From positions 1 to 64,000 of the forward strand of contig NZ_SSXA01000013.1 of the NCBI RefSeq assembly GCF_021698975.1: a DNA stretch of 64,000 nt, given 5' to 3'. Under the pieces are notes generated by a model. That model searched no databases. It saw only the letters and a program-made list of their open reading frames with translations, and was not told the DNA's origin. The number at the start of each line of letters is the position of its first letter. Positions within the stretch are counted from its first letter, which is position 1. Positions 33,632-42,785 of the stretch are shown one piece after another. The translations under genes and the position numbers were made by a program. The DNA comes from Blastococcus sp. KM273128. GTDB taxonomy: Bacteria > Actinomycetota > Actinomycetes > Mycobacteriales > Geodermatophilaceae.

Positions 33632-34021
33632 TCACAGCCGGGCAGGGCGCAGCTCGAACCACACCCGCTTGCCGTCGCGGTGCTCCTCGCACCCCCACCG
33701 GTCGGCGAGCAGCTCCACCAGGAGCATGCCCCGGCCCCGGGGCCGGTCCTGGGAGAACGGCTGCACCTCGGGGCGGGCGGGCGAGCAGTCGACGACGGCG
33801 AGGCGCAGCCAGTCCTCCGAGAGGGTCGCCTCCACGGTCAGGCAGGCGGTGCCGCCCACGTGGTCCACCACGTTGGCGACCAGCTCGGTCACCAGCAGGG
33901 CGGCGTCCTCGTGGTCCTGGCAGGCGCCCCAGCCGGTGAGCAGCACGCGGACCAGCCGCCGGGCGGCCGGCACGCTGGCCGCGACCGGCGGGAGGTCGAG
34001 GCTGGCGCTGAGCGTGGACAT
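33632..34021 (-). CDS. RsbW-like ATP-binding (anti-sigma factor type) protein
   Basis: A 129-residue GHKL ATPase of the HATPase_c_2 type. The N box is VTELVANVVDHVGG, and the G2-type loop is DRPRGRGMLLVELLADRWG. Such stand-alone domains act as anti-sigma serine kinases or regulatory ATPases in partner switching. The N-terminal LDLPPVAASVPAARRLVRVL is typical of actinobacterial members. It is divergent from a small HTH gene across a 202-nt region containing two inverted repeats. The SpoIIE phosphatase at 6515 could act in the same type of cascade, but that link is speculation. Confidence 0.85.
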   Translation of the reverse strand: MSTLSASLDLPPVAASVPAARRLVRVLLTGWGACQDHEDAALLVTELVANVVDHVGGTACLTVEATLSEDWLRLAVVDCSPARPEVQPFSQDRPRGRGMLLVELLADRWGCEEHRDGKRVWFELRPARL

Positions 34022-34095
34022 GAGGCGTTTCCGATCTGCGGGCGCGCGGCTGGTCGCCCGGCGGTGGCGACGTCGGCAGACCGCGGAGCTCGACT

Positions 34096-34109
34096 GGTTG
34101 CGCACAACC
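34096..34109. promoter_or_regulatory. Operator-like inverted repeat, copy 1
   Basis: GGTTGCGCACAACC has 5-bp arms GGTTG/CAACC with a 4-bp centre. It lies nearer the RsbW-like gene; read on the minus strand it contains a TTGTGC that could serve as a -35. Confidence 0.55.
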
Positions 34110-34155
34110 TGCCACGCGCCGACCCGTGGGCGCAACCCCTCTTGCCCCCCAGGCC

Positions 34156-34169
34156 GGTTGTGTGCAACA
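34156..34169. promoter_or_regulatory. Operator-like inverted repeat, copy 2
   Basis: GGTTGTGTGCAACA has arms GTTG/CAAC with a 4-bp centre, exactly 60 bp from copy 1. It contains TTGTGT (34158-34163), 16 bp before a TAGAGT -10, so it overlaps the predicted -35 of the HTH gene. Repression or autoregulation is suggested. Confidence 0.55.
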
Positions 34170-34179
34170 GATGTCCCGC

Positions 34180-34185
34180 TAGAGT
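34180..34185 (+). promoter_or_regulatory. -10 element TAGAGT of the HTH gene
   Basis: TAGAGT is spaced 16 bp from TTGTGT within the second inverted repeat, and 38 nt before the ATG at 34224. Confidence 0.45.
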
Positions 34186-34223
34186 GCCCCCGACCCACCC
34201 GCCGACGCCCGTGAGGAGCAGCG

Positions 34224-34592
34224 ATGAGCGGCCCGCACGGCACGCCGGAGGAACCGGCCGAGGCAGCGCTCGAACGCCTGATCGCCTGCATCGACGCCTC
34301 CCTCGCGGAGCTCGAGCACGCCCGCGCCCGGGCCGACCTGCTGCTGGCCGAGCGCCGCGCCGGCCGGTCGTGGCTGGACCTGGTCACCGAGGAGTCCGGT
34401 CCGCTGGTGGTGGAGAGCGTCTCCACGGTGCTCGCCTCGCTCGCGACCGCCGGCCACGCCTTCCGGCGCGAAGAGGCGGCGGCCCTGCAGCGCGAGCAGG
34501 TCAGCATCAACCGGATCGCCGCGCTCTTCGGCGTGACCCGCCAGCGCATCTCGGCCCTGCTGAGGGAGAACGGGGCCGTGCCGCGTCCCTAG
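34224..34592 (+). CDS. Small HTH regulator (unknown family)
   Basis: A 122-residue protein. The first about 45 residues form a helical, probably coiled segment (ALERLIACIDASLAELEHAR). The C-terminal part ends with a helix-turn-helix: SINRIAALFGVTRQRISALL, where GVTRQRIS would be the recognition helix. The ATG follows AGGAG. It is divergent from the RsbW-like ATPase, and the intergenic region holds two GGTTG-N4-CAACC-type repeats, one over its own -35; this gene is the obvious candidate to bind them. Its stop overlaps the hrpA stop (CTAG) on the other strand. Confidence 0.75.
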   Translation: MSGPHGTPEEPAEAALERLIACIDASLAELEHARARADLLLAERRAGRSWLDLVTEESGPLVVESVSTVLASLATAGHAFRREEAAALQREQVSINRIAALFGVTRQRISALLRENGAVPRP

Positions 34593-37500
34593 ACGCCGAT
34601 GGCGTCGATCGCCTTGTAGATGCGCTGCTCGGACACCGGGCGCGGGGTGCCCACGTTCTGGGCGAACAGTCCCACCCGCAGCTCCTCGAGCATCCAGCGG
34701 ACCCGGGTCACCGGGTCGTCGGGCGCCCCGGTGGGCGGGACCTGCCTCCGGAGCTGCTCGTACTCCGCCGTCACCGCGGCCACCTGCTGCATCCACAGCT
34801 CGTCGCGCACCGCGTTGGCCGGCAGCTTCTCCAGCCGGTGCACCATCGCGGTGAGATACCGGACGAGGTCGGGCAGCCGGCGGCGACCGGTGCCGGCGAC
34901 GAAGCCGCGGTGCAGCAGCCCGGTCATCTGCCGCCGCAGGTCGGCCACCGCCGCCTCGGGCACCCGGCGGGCGGGTGCGGCGCCGATCGCCACCGCCGCC
35001 TCGCGCGCCCGCGTCAGGACGACCTCGACGCGCCGCACCGTGTCGGCGGTGAGCCGCTGCAGCTCCCCCTTCGCGGCGGCGACCAGCGCGTCGAAGGCGG
35101 CCGCGTCGCGGGGTGGGCCGCCGGCCGCCGCGATCAGCTCGTCGGCGGCCGCGTCCACGCAGTCGGCGACCAGGTCGGGGATCTCGCCGTCCGGGTTGAA
35201 CTGCAGGGCCAGGCGCGTGGCCGGCCCCAACCCCTTGACCACCTGCTTGACCGGCGAGCCCACGACCAGCACCAGCAGCCGCCGGGCGCCGCGCCAGGTC
35301 AGCCGGGTCGCCTCCGCCTCGGTGGGGACGACCCGGATCCCGACCGTCGTCCCCTCGTCCACCAGCGCGGGGTACGCCGTGACGACGTGGCCGCCCCGGC
35401 GCACCTCCACGGTCCGCGGCAGCTCGCCGAACTCCCACGCCGTGCAGCCGGTGCGCTCGAGCTCCGAGGCGGCCCGCGCCAGGCTGGCCCTCGCCTGCGG
35501 GGCCACCTGCGCCTTGAGCGCGGCGAGGTCCTTGCCCGTGGCCAGGGGCCGGTGCTGGTCGTCGAGCACCCGGAAGGTGGCGCGCAGGTGGTCGGGCACC
35601 TGCCCCGGCTGCCAGGCGTCGGGCGGGACGGTGATCGCCACCGACCGCCGGAGCTCCCGCTCCAGCGCCGGCAGCAGCGGCTCCCCGGGGTCGATCCGCG
35701 GCAGCACCTCGCGCACCCGGTCCGGGATCGGGACGAGGGCCCGGCGGAACTGCTTGGGCAGGGTGCGCAGCAGCGCCGTCACCAGCTCCTCGCGCAGGCC
35801 GGGCACGGTGAAGGCCAACGACTCCCCCGACGTCCGCTCCGCGACCGAGTCCAGCACCCCCAGCGGCACGTCGACCGTCACGCCGTCCTCGGCGCTGCCG
35901 GGCGCGAACGCGTAGGAGAGGGGCAGCGTGAGGCCACCGCCCGTCCCGCCCCCCACCTGCACCTCGTCGGGGAAGTCCTCCGGGCGCACCTGCGCCGCCG
36001 CGGCGGTGTTGGTGAGCATCTCCGGCGTGAAGGTGAGCAGGTCGGGCTGCTCGTGGCGGGCCCGCTTCCACCACGTGTCGAAGTGCCGGGTGGAGACGAC
36101 GTCGGCGGGCACCCGGGCGTCGTAGAGCTCGAACAGCGTCTCGTCGTCCACGCCGATGTCCCGCCGCCGGGCGCGCTCCTCCAGCTCGGCCACCCGCTCG
36201 ATCGCCCGCTGGTTCTCCGCCCAGAAGCGGTGGTGGGTGGCCCACTCCCCCTGCACGAGGGCGTGCCGGATGAACAGCTCCCGCGAGACGACCGGGTCGA
36301 TGGAGCCGTACTGCACCCGGCGCCCGACCACCAGCGGCAACCCGTAGAGGGTGACCCGCTCGGTGGCGACGACGGACTGCCGCTTGACGTCCCAGCGCGG
36401 CTCGGAGTACTGGCGCTTCACCAGGTGGTCGGCGAGCTTCTCGACCGTCTCCGGGTCGATCCGCGCCACCGTGCGGGCGAACAACCGGCTGGTCTCCACC
36501 AGCTCGGCGGCGACCACCCAGCGCGGCGGCTTCTTCGCCAGCGGGGTGCCCGGCGCGATGACGAACCGGGTGCCCCGCGTGCCGAGGTACTCCCGGCCCG
36601 GGCGGCCCGGCTTCCCGTCGCGCCCCTTGACGGGTTCGGCCTGCATGCCGACGTGCGAGAGCAGCCCGGCCAGCAACGCGGCGGTGATGCCGCGCTCGTC
36701 CGGCTCCGTCGCCGGGCCGGTCAGCGTCATGCCCAGCCGCCGGACGGTGCCGCGCAGCTGTCCGTGCAGGTCCTGCCACTCGCGGATGCGCAGGTAGTGC
36801 AGGAACTCCCGCTTCACGGTGCGGCGGAACTGGTTGCCGCTGAGCGCCTCCTGCTGCTCGCCGAGGTAGCGCCAGAGGTTGAGCAGGGCGAGGAAGTCGG
36901 AGTGCTCGTCGGCGAACCGCCGGTGCATCTCGTCGGCGGCCTGCTGGTGCTCGGTCGGCCGCTCGCGCGGGTCCTGGATGGTCAGGCCGGCCGCGATGAC
37001 CAGCACCTCCTCCAGCACCCCGCGCCGGTCGGCCTCCACCACCATGCGGGCCATCCGCGGGTCCAGGGGCAGCGCGGCCAGCGCCCGGCCGGTGGGGGTG
37101 AGCTTCCCGTGCTCGTCGAGCGCGTGCAGCTCCTCGAGCAGTGCGAGCCCGTCGGCGACGGCCCGCCGGTCGGGCGGGTCGACGAAGGGGAAGTCCTCGA
37201 CCTCGCCGAGGTCGAGCGCGGCCATCTGGAGCAGGACCGACGCGAGGTTGGTGCGCAGGATCTCCGGGTCGGTGAACTCGGGGCGGGACTCGAAGTCGGC
37301 CTCGGTGTAGAGCCGGATCGCGATCCCCGGCCCGAGCCGCCCGCAGCGGCCCGACCGCTGGCGGGCCGAGGCCTGGCTGACCGGCTCGATCGGCAGGCGC
37401 TGCACCTTGGTGCGATGGCTGTACCGGGAGATCCGCGCGGTCCCCGGGTCGATGACGTAGCGGATGCCGGGCACCGTCAGCGAGGTCTCCGCGACGTTGG

Positions 37501-38539
37501 TGGCCAGCACGATCCGCCGCCCGGTGTGCGGGGCGAACACCTTGTGCTGGTCGGCCGCCGACAGCCGCGAGTAGAGCGGGACGATCTCGGTGGAGGGCAG
37601 CGCCCGGTCGGCCAGCGCGTCCTGGGTGTCGCGGATCTCCCGCTCACCGGCGAGGAAGACCAGGATGTCACCGGGCCCCTCCGCGACCAGCTCGTCGACG
37701 GCGTCCAGGACGGCGGTGACCTGGTCGCGGTCCTCGTCGGAGTCCGGGTCGTCCGGGTCGACGACGGGGCGGTAGCGGACCTCCACCGGGTAGGTGCGCC
37801 CGCTGACCTCCACGACCGGCGCACCGCCGAAGTGACGGGCCACCCGCTCGACGTCGATCGTCGCCGAGGTGATGACCACCTTCAGGTCGGGCCGGCGCGG
37901 CAGGACCTGCGCCAGGTAGCCCAGCAGGAAGTCGATGTTGAGGCTCCGCTCGTGGGCCTCGTCGATGATGATCGTGTCGTACTGGCGCAGCAGCCGGTCG
38001 TGCCCGATCTCGGCCAGCAGCACGCCGTCGGTCATCAGCTTGACCAGGGTCGAGTCCGACACCTGGTCGTTGAACCGCATCTTGTAGCCGACGGCATCGC
38101 CCAGCGGTGTGCCGAGCTCCTCGGCGATCCGCTCGGCCACGCTGCGCGCGGCGATCCGCCGGGGCTGGGTGTGCCCGATCCGCCCTCGGACGCCGCGGCC
38201 GAGCTCGAGGGCGATCTTGGGCAGCTGGGTGGTCTTGCCCGAGCCCGTCTCGCCGGCGACGACGACGACCTGGGCGTCCCGGAGGGCGGCGGCGATCTCG
38301 TCTCGCCGGGCGCTGACCGGGAGGTCCTCCGGGTAGGAGATCGCCGGCACGGCCGCCCGGCGGCGCGCGATCCGCTCCTCGGCCGCGGCGACGTCGGCCG
38401 CGATGCGCGCGCGCTGCTGCTCGCGGGCCTGCGCGTCCCTGGTGCGCCGAAGCCCGTCCAGCCGGCGGCCCAGCCGGTGCTCGTCGAGGAGGGTCAGCTG
38501 CGACAGCCGGGACCGCAGGTCCTCGTGCAGGGCGGTCAC
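34589..38539 (-). CDS. hrpA: ATP-dependent RNA helicase HrpA (DEAH box)
   Basis: A 1316-residue DEAH-box helicase, normal length for HrpA. The RecA1 motifs are GETGSGKTTQ (about 90), TQPRRIAA, DEAH in IIIDEAHERSL, and SATID. RecA2 includes TNVAETSLTVPGIRYVID and QRSGRCGR. The HA2/OB region and the long HrpA-specific C-terminal domain follow. It acts on structured RNA and ribosome-associated mRNA. I chose GTG 38539 (VTALHEDLRSRLSQLTLLDE); the frame stays open further upstream but with non-homologous sequence, and GAGGAG is 14 nt before the chosen start. Smaller ORFs inside it on either strand are shadows. Confidence 0.94.
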   Translation of the reverse strand: MTALHEDLRSRLSQLTLLDEHRLGRRLDGLRRTRDAQAREQQRARIAADVAAAEERIARRRAAVPAISYPEDLPVSARRDEIAAALRDAQVVVVAGETGSGKTTQLPKIALELGRGVRGRIGHTQPRRIAARSVAERIAEELGTPLGDAVGYKMRFNDQVSDSTLVKLMTDGVLLAEIGHDRLLRQYDTIIIDEAHERSLNIDFLLGYLAQVLPRRPDLKVVITSATIDVERVARHFGGAPVVEVSGRTYPVEVRYRPVVDPDDPDSDEDRDQVTAVLDAVDELVAEGPGDILVFLAGEREIRDTQDALADRALPSTEIVPLYSRLSAADQHKVFAPHTGRRIVLATNVAETSLTVPGIRYVIDPGTARISRYSHRTKVQRLPIEPVSQASARQRSGRCGRLGPGIAIRLYTEADFESRPEFTDPEILRTNLASVLLQMAALDLGEVEDFPFVDPPDRRAVADGLALLEELHALDEHGKLTPTGRALAALPLDPRMARMVVEADRRGVLEEVLVIAAGLTIQDPRERPTEHQQAADEMHRRFADEHSDFLALLNLWRYLGEQQEALSGNQFRRTVKREFLHYLRIREWQDLHGQLRGTVRRLGMTLTGPATEPDERGITAALLAGLLSHVGMQAEPVKGRDGKPGRPGREYLGTRGTRFVIAPGTPLAKKPPRWVVAAELVETSRLFARTVARIDPETVEKLADHLVKRQYSEPRWDVKRQSVVATERVTLYGLPLVVGRRVQYGSIDPVVSRELFIRHALVQGEWATHHRFWAENQRAIERVAELEERARRRDIGVDDETLFELYDARVPADVVSTRHFDTWWKRARHEQPDLLTFTPEMLTNTAAAAQVRPEDFPDEVQVGGGTGGGLTLPLSYAFAPGSAEDGVTVDVPLGVLDSVAERTSGESLAFTVPGLREELVTALLRTLPKQFRRALVPIPDRVREVLPRIDPGEPLLPALERELRRSVAITVPPDAWQPGQVPDHLRATFRVLDDQHRPLATGKDLAALKAQVAPQARASLARAASELERTGCTAWEFGELPRTVEVRRGGHVVTAYPALVDEGTTVGIRVVPTEAEATRLTWRGARRLLVLVVGSPVKQVVKGLGPATRLALQFNPDGEIPDLVADCVDAAADELIAAAGGPPRDAAAFDALVAAAKGELQRLTADTVRRVEVVLTRAREAAVAIGAAPARRVPEAAVADLRRQMTGLLHRGFVAGTGRRRLPDLVRYLTAMVHRLEKLPANAVRDELWMQQVAAVTAEYEQLRRQVPPTGAPDDPVTRVRWMLEELRVGLFAQNVGTPRPVSEQRIYKAIDAIGV

Positions 38540-38645
38540 GGCGGTTCTCGCACTCCTCTTCGGCCCGGTGACGTCACCGCGGACGGGTGATCCCTCCCAG
38601 CATCGCACCGTCTGCACACCGGCCGCCTCGCCCGGGGAAAACAGA

Positions 38646-38678
38646 TGCATGCAACGTGCAACAAGGTGTATCGTGCAC
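38646..38678. promoter_or_regulatory. TGCA-rich repeat region, candidate MarR operator
   Basis: The region contains TGCATGCA, a 7-bp direct repeat (TGCAACG TGCAACA) and GTGCA...TGCAC arms 13 bp apart, around a TATCGT -10 candidate at 38669-38674. It sits 34 nt before the MarR-type gene, where such regulators normally bind. Confidence 0.45.
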
Positions 38679-38711
38679 CAGTCATGCCCCTGCCCCACCC
38701 CGAGGAGCCCC

Positions 38712-39218
38712 GTGACGGACGAGCCAGCAACCGGCGACCCCCGCGGCTCCGGCGTCGGCATCCTCAGCGAGCAGCTGCCCCGCTTCATGCGGCTCATGCA
38801 CGGCCTCAAGAACCAGCACACCGCCGAGGGCGGGCGCGACCGCGCGGCCCACGTGCTGCTGTTCCCGCTGAGCAGGCTGGGTCCGCTCCGCCAGGGCGCG
38901 CTGGCCGACCTCGTGCACGCGGACCCCTCCACGGTCAGCCGGCACGTGACCCTCCTCGTGGAGCAGGGCCTGGTGCGCCGTGCGCCCGACGAGTCCGACG
39001 GCCGGGCCAGCAACCTGGTCGTCACCGAGGCGGGCCGCGCCCAGCTCGACCGCCTCCGCGTCGAGCGGGAGGCCTACCTGCGCCAGGTGACCGCCGACTG
39101 GACCGGTGAGGAGCTGCAGACCTTCACCGCCCTCTTCGACCGGCTGCTCGACGGCATCGCGGCCACCCTGCCCTCCGACCCCATGTCCACGCCCCACGAC
39201 CGGACGGTGTCCGCATGA
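38712..39218 (+). CDS. MarR-family transcriptional regulator
   Basis: A 168-residue winged-helix regulator. The recognition region is LADLVHADPSTVSRHVTLLV followed by the wing (RRAPDESDGRASNLVVTEAG). The N- and C-terminal helices would form the dimer interface. The GTG at 38712 has CGAGGAG upstream. It is translationally coupled (ATGA) to the MFS efflux gene, so it very likely represses that pump and itself; the TGCA-rich repeats just upstream are the candidate operator. The ligand is unknown. Confidence 0.9.
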   Translation: MTDEPATGDPRGSGVGILSEQLPRFMRLMHGLKNQHTAEGGRDRAAHVLLFPLSRLGPLRQGALADLVHADPSTVSRHVTLLVEQGLVRRAPDESDGRASNLVVTEAGRAQLDRLRVEREAYLRQVTADWTGEELQTFTALFDRLLDGIAATLPSDPMSTPHDRTVSA

Positions 39219-40987
39219 CCTCCACCCGCGCCACCACCGCCGCGTCACGCCGCGAGGCCCGCGCGGCCGCCGCCGCTCCCGATGCCGGCGGCGCCTTCAG
39301 CCACCGGCAGATCGTCACGATCCTGGCCGGTCTGATGGTCGCGATGTTCCTGGCCGCACTGGACCAGACGGTGGTCGCGACCGCGATCCGCACGATCGCC
39401 GACGACCTCCAGGGCTACGACCTGCAGGCCTGGGCGACGACGGCCTTCCTGATCACCTCGACGATCGCCACGCCGCTGTACGGCAAGCTCTCCGACATCT
39501 ACGGCCGCCGGCCGTTCTACCTGTTCGCGATCGCGATCTTCGTCGTCGGCTCGGCGCTGTGCGGCCTCGCCGACACGATGTACCAGCTGGCCGCGTTCCG
39601 GGCGGTCCAGGGCATCGGCGCCGGTGGCCTGATGTCGCTGGCGCTGGCCATCATCGGCGACATCGTGCCGCCCCGGGAGCGGTCGCGGTACCAGGGCTAC
39701 TTCATGGCCGTCTTCGGCACCTCGAGCGTGCTGGGCCCGGTCATCGGCGGGTTCTTCGCCGGCCAGGGTTCGCTGCTGGGCGTCGATGGGTGGCGCTGGA
39801 TCTTCTGGATCAACGTGCCCCTCGGTCTGCTCGCCTTCGCCGCGGTCTGGCGGGTGCTGCACCTGCCGCACGAGAGCCGCCCGCACCGGATCGACTGGCC
39901 GGGCGCGCTGGCGCTGATGACCTTCCTCGTGCCGCTGCTCGTCGTCGCCGAGCAGGGCCGGATCTGGGGCTGGGGCTCCTCCGGCGCGGTCACCTGCTAC
40001 GTGATCGGCGCCGTCGGCTTCGCGCTGTTCGTCCTGGCCGAGCGCGCCTACCGGGACGACGCGCTGCTGCCGCTGCGGCTGTTCCGCAACCGCAGCTTCG
40101 CCGTCAGCGGCATCGGCTCGGTCGTCATGGGCGCGGGCATGTTCGGCGGGCTGCTGCTGCTCCCGCAGTACCTGCAGATCGTGCAGGGCTCCAGCGCGAC
40201 GGTCGCGGGCCTGCAGATGATCCCGCTCGTCGCCGGCATCATGACCGGCGCGATGAGCTCGGGCATCGCCATCTCGAAGACCGGGAAGTACAAGGTCTTC
40301 CCGCTGGTCGGCATCGCGCTCATGGTGACGGCGCTGCTGGCGATGTCGTTCCTGGTCGACGCCGACACCTCGGTCTGGGCGCTCGTGCCGTTCATGGTCC
40401 TGCTCGGGCTGGGGCTCGGCTTCAACTTCCAGCCGGTCATCCTCGCCGTGCAGAACGCCGTCTCCCCGCGGGAGATGGGCGTGGCCACCTCCTCGGTGAC
40501 CTTCTTCCGGCAGATGGGCGGCACGATCGGGACGGCGGCGTTCCTGTCGGTCCTGTTCACCCGGCTGCCGCAGGACATCGACGCCGCCGTCCAGGACACC
40601 GTGCGGGCCAACCCCGAGCTGGCCCCGCAGTTCCAGCAGCTCGCCGCCGGTGGCGGGAGCGCGCTGGATGACACCTCCTTCATCCAGGAGCTGCCGGCTG
40701 CGCTGGCCGAGCCGTTCAAGGTCGGCTTCTCGAACTCGATCGACCTGGTGTTCCTCATCGCCGCCGGCGTGGTGGCGGTCGGGTTCTTCGTCTTCCTGTT
40801 CCTCCCGCAGCTGGCGCTGAGCACCCAGTCGGGCATCCAGGCCCGGCAGGGCGAGGCGGCCGGGACGGCGACCACCGACCCCGAGGACCCGGCTGAGCAG
40901 GCCACCGAGGCCGTCGGCGCGGCCGCCCCCACGTCGGTGCCGCCGCCGGTGGGGCAGCCGGGCGACCGGCCCGGCGCCCCGCGCTGA
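39215..40987 (+). CDS. DHA2-family (14-TM) MFS multidrug exporter
   Basis: A 590-residue drug:H+ antiporter of the EmrB/QacA type with about 14 helices. Motif A is LYGKLSDIYGRRPFYL, the TM1 motif is LAALDQTVVATAI, and motif C is VLGPVIGGFFAGQG. The last 60 residues are an acidic, alanine/proline-rich cytoplasmic tail. It starts within the marR stop (ATGA) and ends before a bidirectional hairpin. Substrate is unknown; control by the MarR protein is inferred from the operon. Confidence 0.93.
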   Translation: MTSTRATTAASRREARAAAAAPDAGGAFSHRQIVTILAGLMVAMFLAALDQTVVATAIRTIADDLQGYDLQAWATTAFLITSTIATPLYGKLSDIYGRRPFYLFAIAIFVVGSALCGLADTMYQLAAFRAVQGIGAGGLMSLALAIIGDIVPPRERSRYQGYFMAVFGTSSVLGPVIGGFFAGQGSLLGVDGWRWIFWINVPLGLLAFAAVWRVLHLPHESRPHRIDWPGALALMTFLVPLLVVAEQGRIWGWGSSGAVTCYVIGAVGFALFVLAERAYRDDALLPLRLFRNRSFAVSGIGSVVMGAGMFGGLLLLPQYLQIVQGSSATVAGLQMIPLVAGIMTGAMSSGIAISKTGKYKVFPLVGIALMVTALLAMSFLVDADTSVWALVPFMVLLGLGLGFNFQPVILAVQNAVSPREMGVATSSVTFFRQMGGTIGTAAFLSVLFTRLPQDIDAAVQDTVRANPELAPQFQQLAAGGGSALDDTSFIQELPAALAEPFKVGFSNSIDLVFLIAAGVVAVGFFVFLFLPQLALSTQSGIQARQGEAAGTATTDPEDPAEQATEAVGAAAPTSVPPPVGQPGDRPGAPR

Positions 40988-40995
40988 CCCCGGGA

Positions 40996-41034
40996 CGCAC
41001 CGCCACGCCGCCTGTGCACGGTGGTGGCGGTGCG
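40996..41034. terminator. Bidirectional hairpin terminator
   Basis: CGCACCGCCAC and GTGGCGGTGCG form a perfect 11-bp stem with a 17-nt loop between the converging MFS and alcohol dehydrogenase genes. Confidence 0.7.
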
Positions 41035-41054
41035 GGGGCCGGAGGACGACAGGG

Positions 41055-42220
<1,166 letters not shown>

Positions 42221-42224
<4 letters not shown>

Positions 42225-42667
42225 AGGACGCCCTCCTTCGGTGCCCGCTCCGTCATGCCCTCCAGCGCCGCGCCCTGCGGGGTCGGCTTCCGGACGCCGT
42301 GCGGCTGCGGCTCCACGCGCAGCACCTCCCCCACCTCCAGCAACTGCTTGGCCTCGCGCAGGGCGGCCCGCAGCTCGCCGATCTCCGCCTCCGACGGCGT
42401 GCCCCGGAAGCGGGCCGCGAGCTCGGTGCCCCGGTCCCCCGGCGCGGGCTCGGTGCGCACCTCGATGCGGTCGCCGAACCGCTCCAGGGGCGGCGGCAGC
42501 GCGCCGACCTCCTCCCCGGTGCGGAGCACGGTGACCGCGCGCCACCTGCGGGCGGCGGTGGCCGGGTCGTCGGTGACGGACGCCTGGCCGACTCCGGGCA
42601 GGCGCACGTGCTGCAGGGTGCTGAGCAGCGCACCTCCCGCGCGGCTGACGATGGCGGGTAGCTCCAC
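42221..42667 (-). CDS. SRPBCC/cyclase-like protein coupled to the zinc dehydrogenase
   Basis: A 148-residue protein. The segment APGDRGTELAARF and the C-terminal helix ELRAALREAKQLLEVGEVLR match the end of SRPBCC (START-like, cyclase/dehydrase) proteins. The first half (VSRAGGALLSTLQHVRLPGV, then RRWRAVTVLRTGEEVGALPPPL) is reduced compared with full domains. Its TGA overlaps the GTG of the dehydrogenase gene (GTGA), so the two are co-translated. It probably assists or senses a ligand of that enzyme, but this is inference. Confidence 0.65.
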
Positions 42668-42735
42668 GGCGTGCTCCCTCGGCTCGGCTGCGGGCGCCCC
42701 CGCCCTACCCCCTCCGGGCCGCCGGGCAACCGGCC

Positions 42736-42741
42736 TAGTGT
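42736..42741 (+). promoter_or_regulatory. -10 element TAGTGT of the acyl-CoA dehydrogenase gene
   Basis: TAGTGT lies 44 nt before the GTG at 42786 in the divergent region. No good -35 is visible. Confidence 0.3.
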
Positions 42742-42785
42742 GAAGTGGTTCGCACCTCGTCGCCGTACCCGCGCCTGGAGACCCC

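Noticed and set aside
34162-34169. The octamer GTGCAACA shared with 38656-38663 as a common operator
   Set aside because: An 8-mer is expected about once per window by chance, and the flanking arms differ between the two sites.
32144-38590. A 2148-residue plus-strand open frame
   Set aside because: It is the shadow of the P450 and hrpA genes in high-GC DNA; its sequence is low-complexity and family motifs are on the minus strand.
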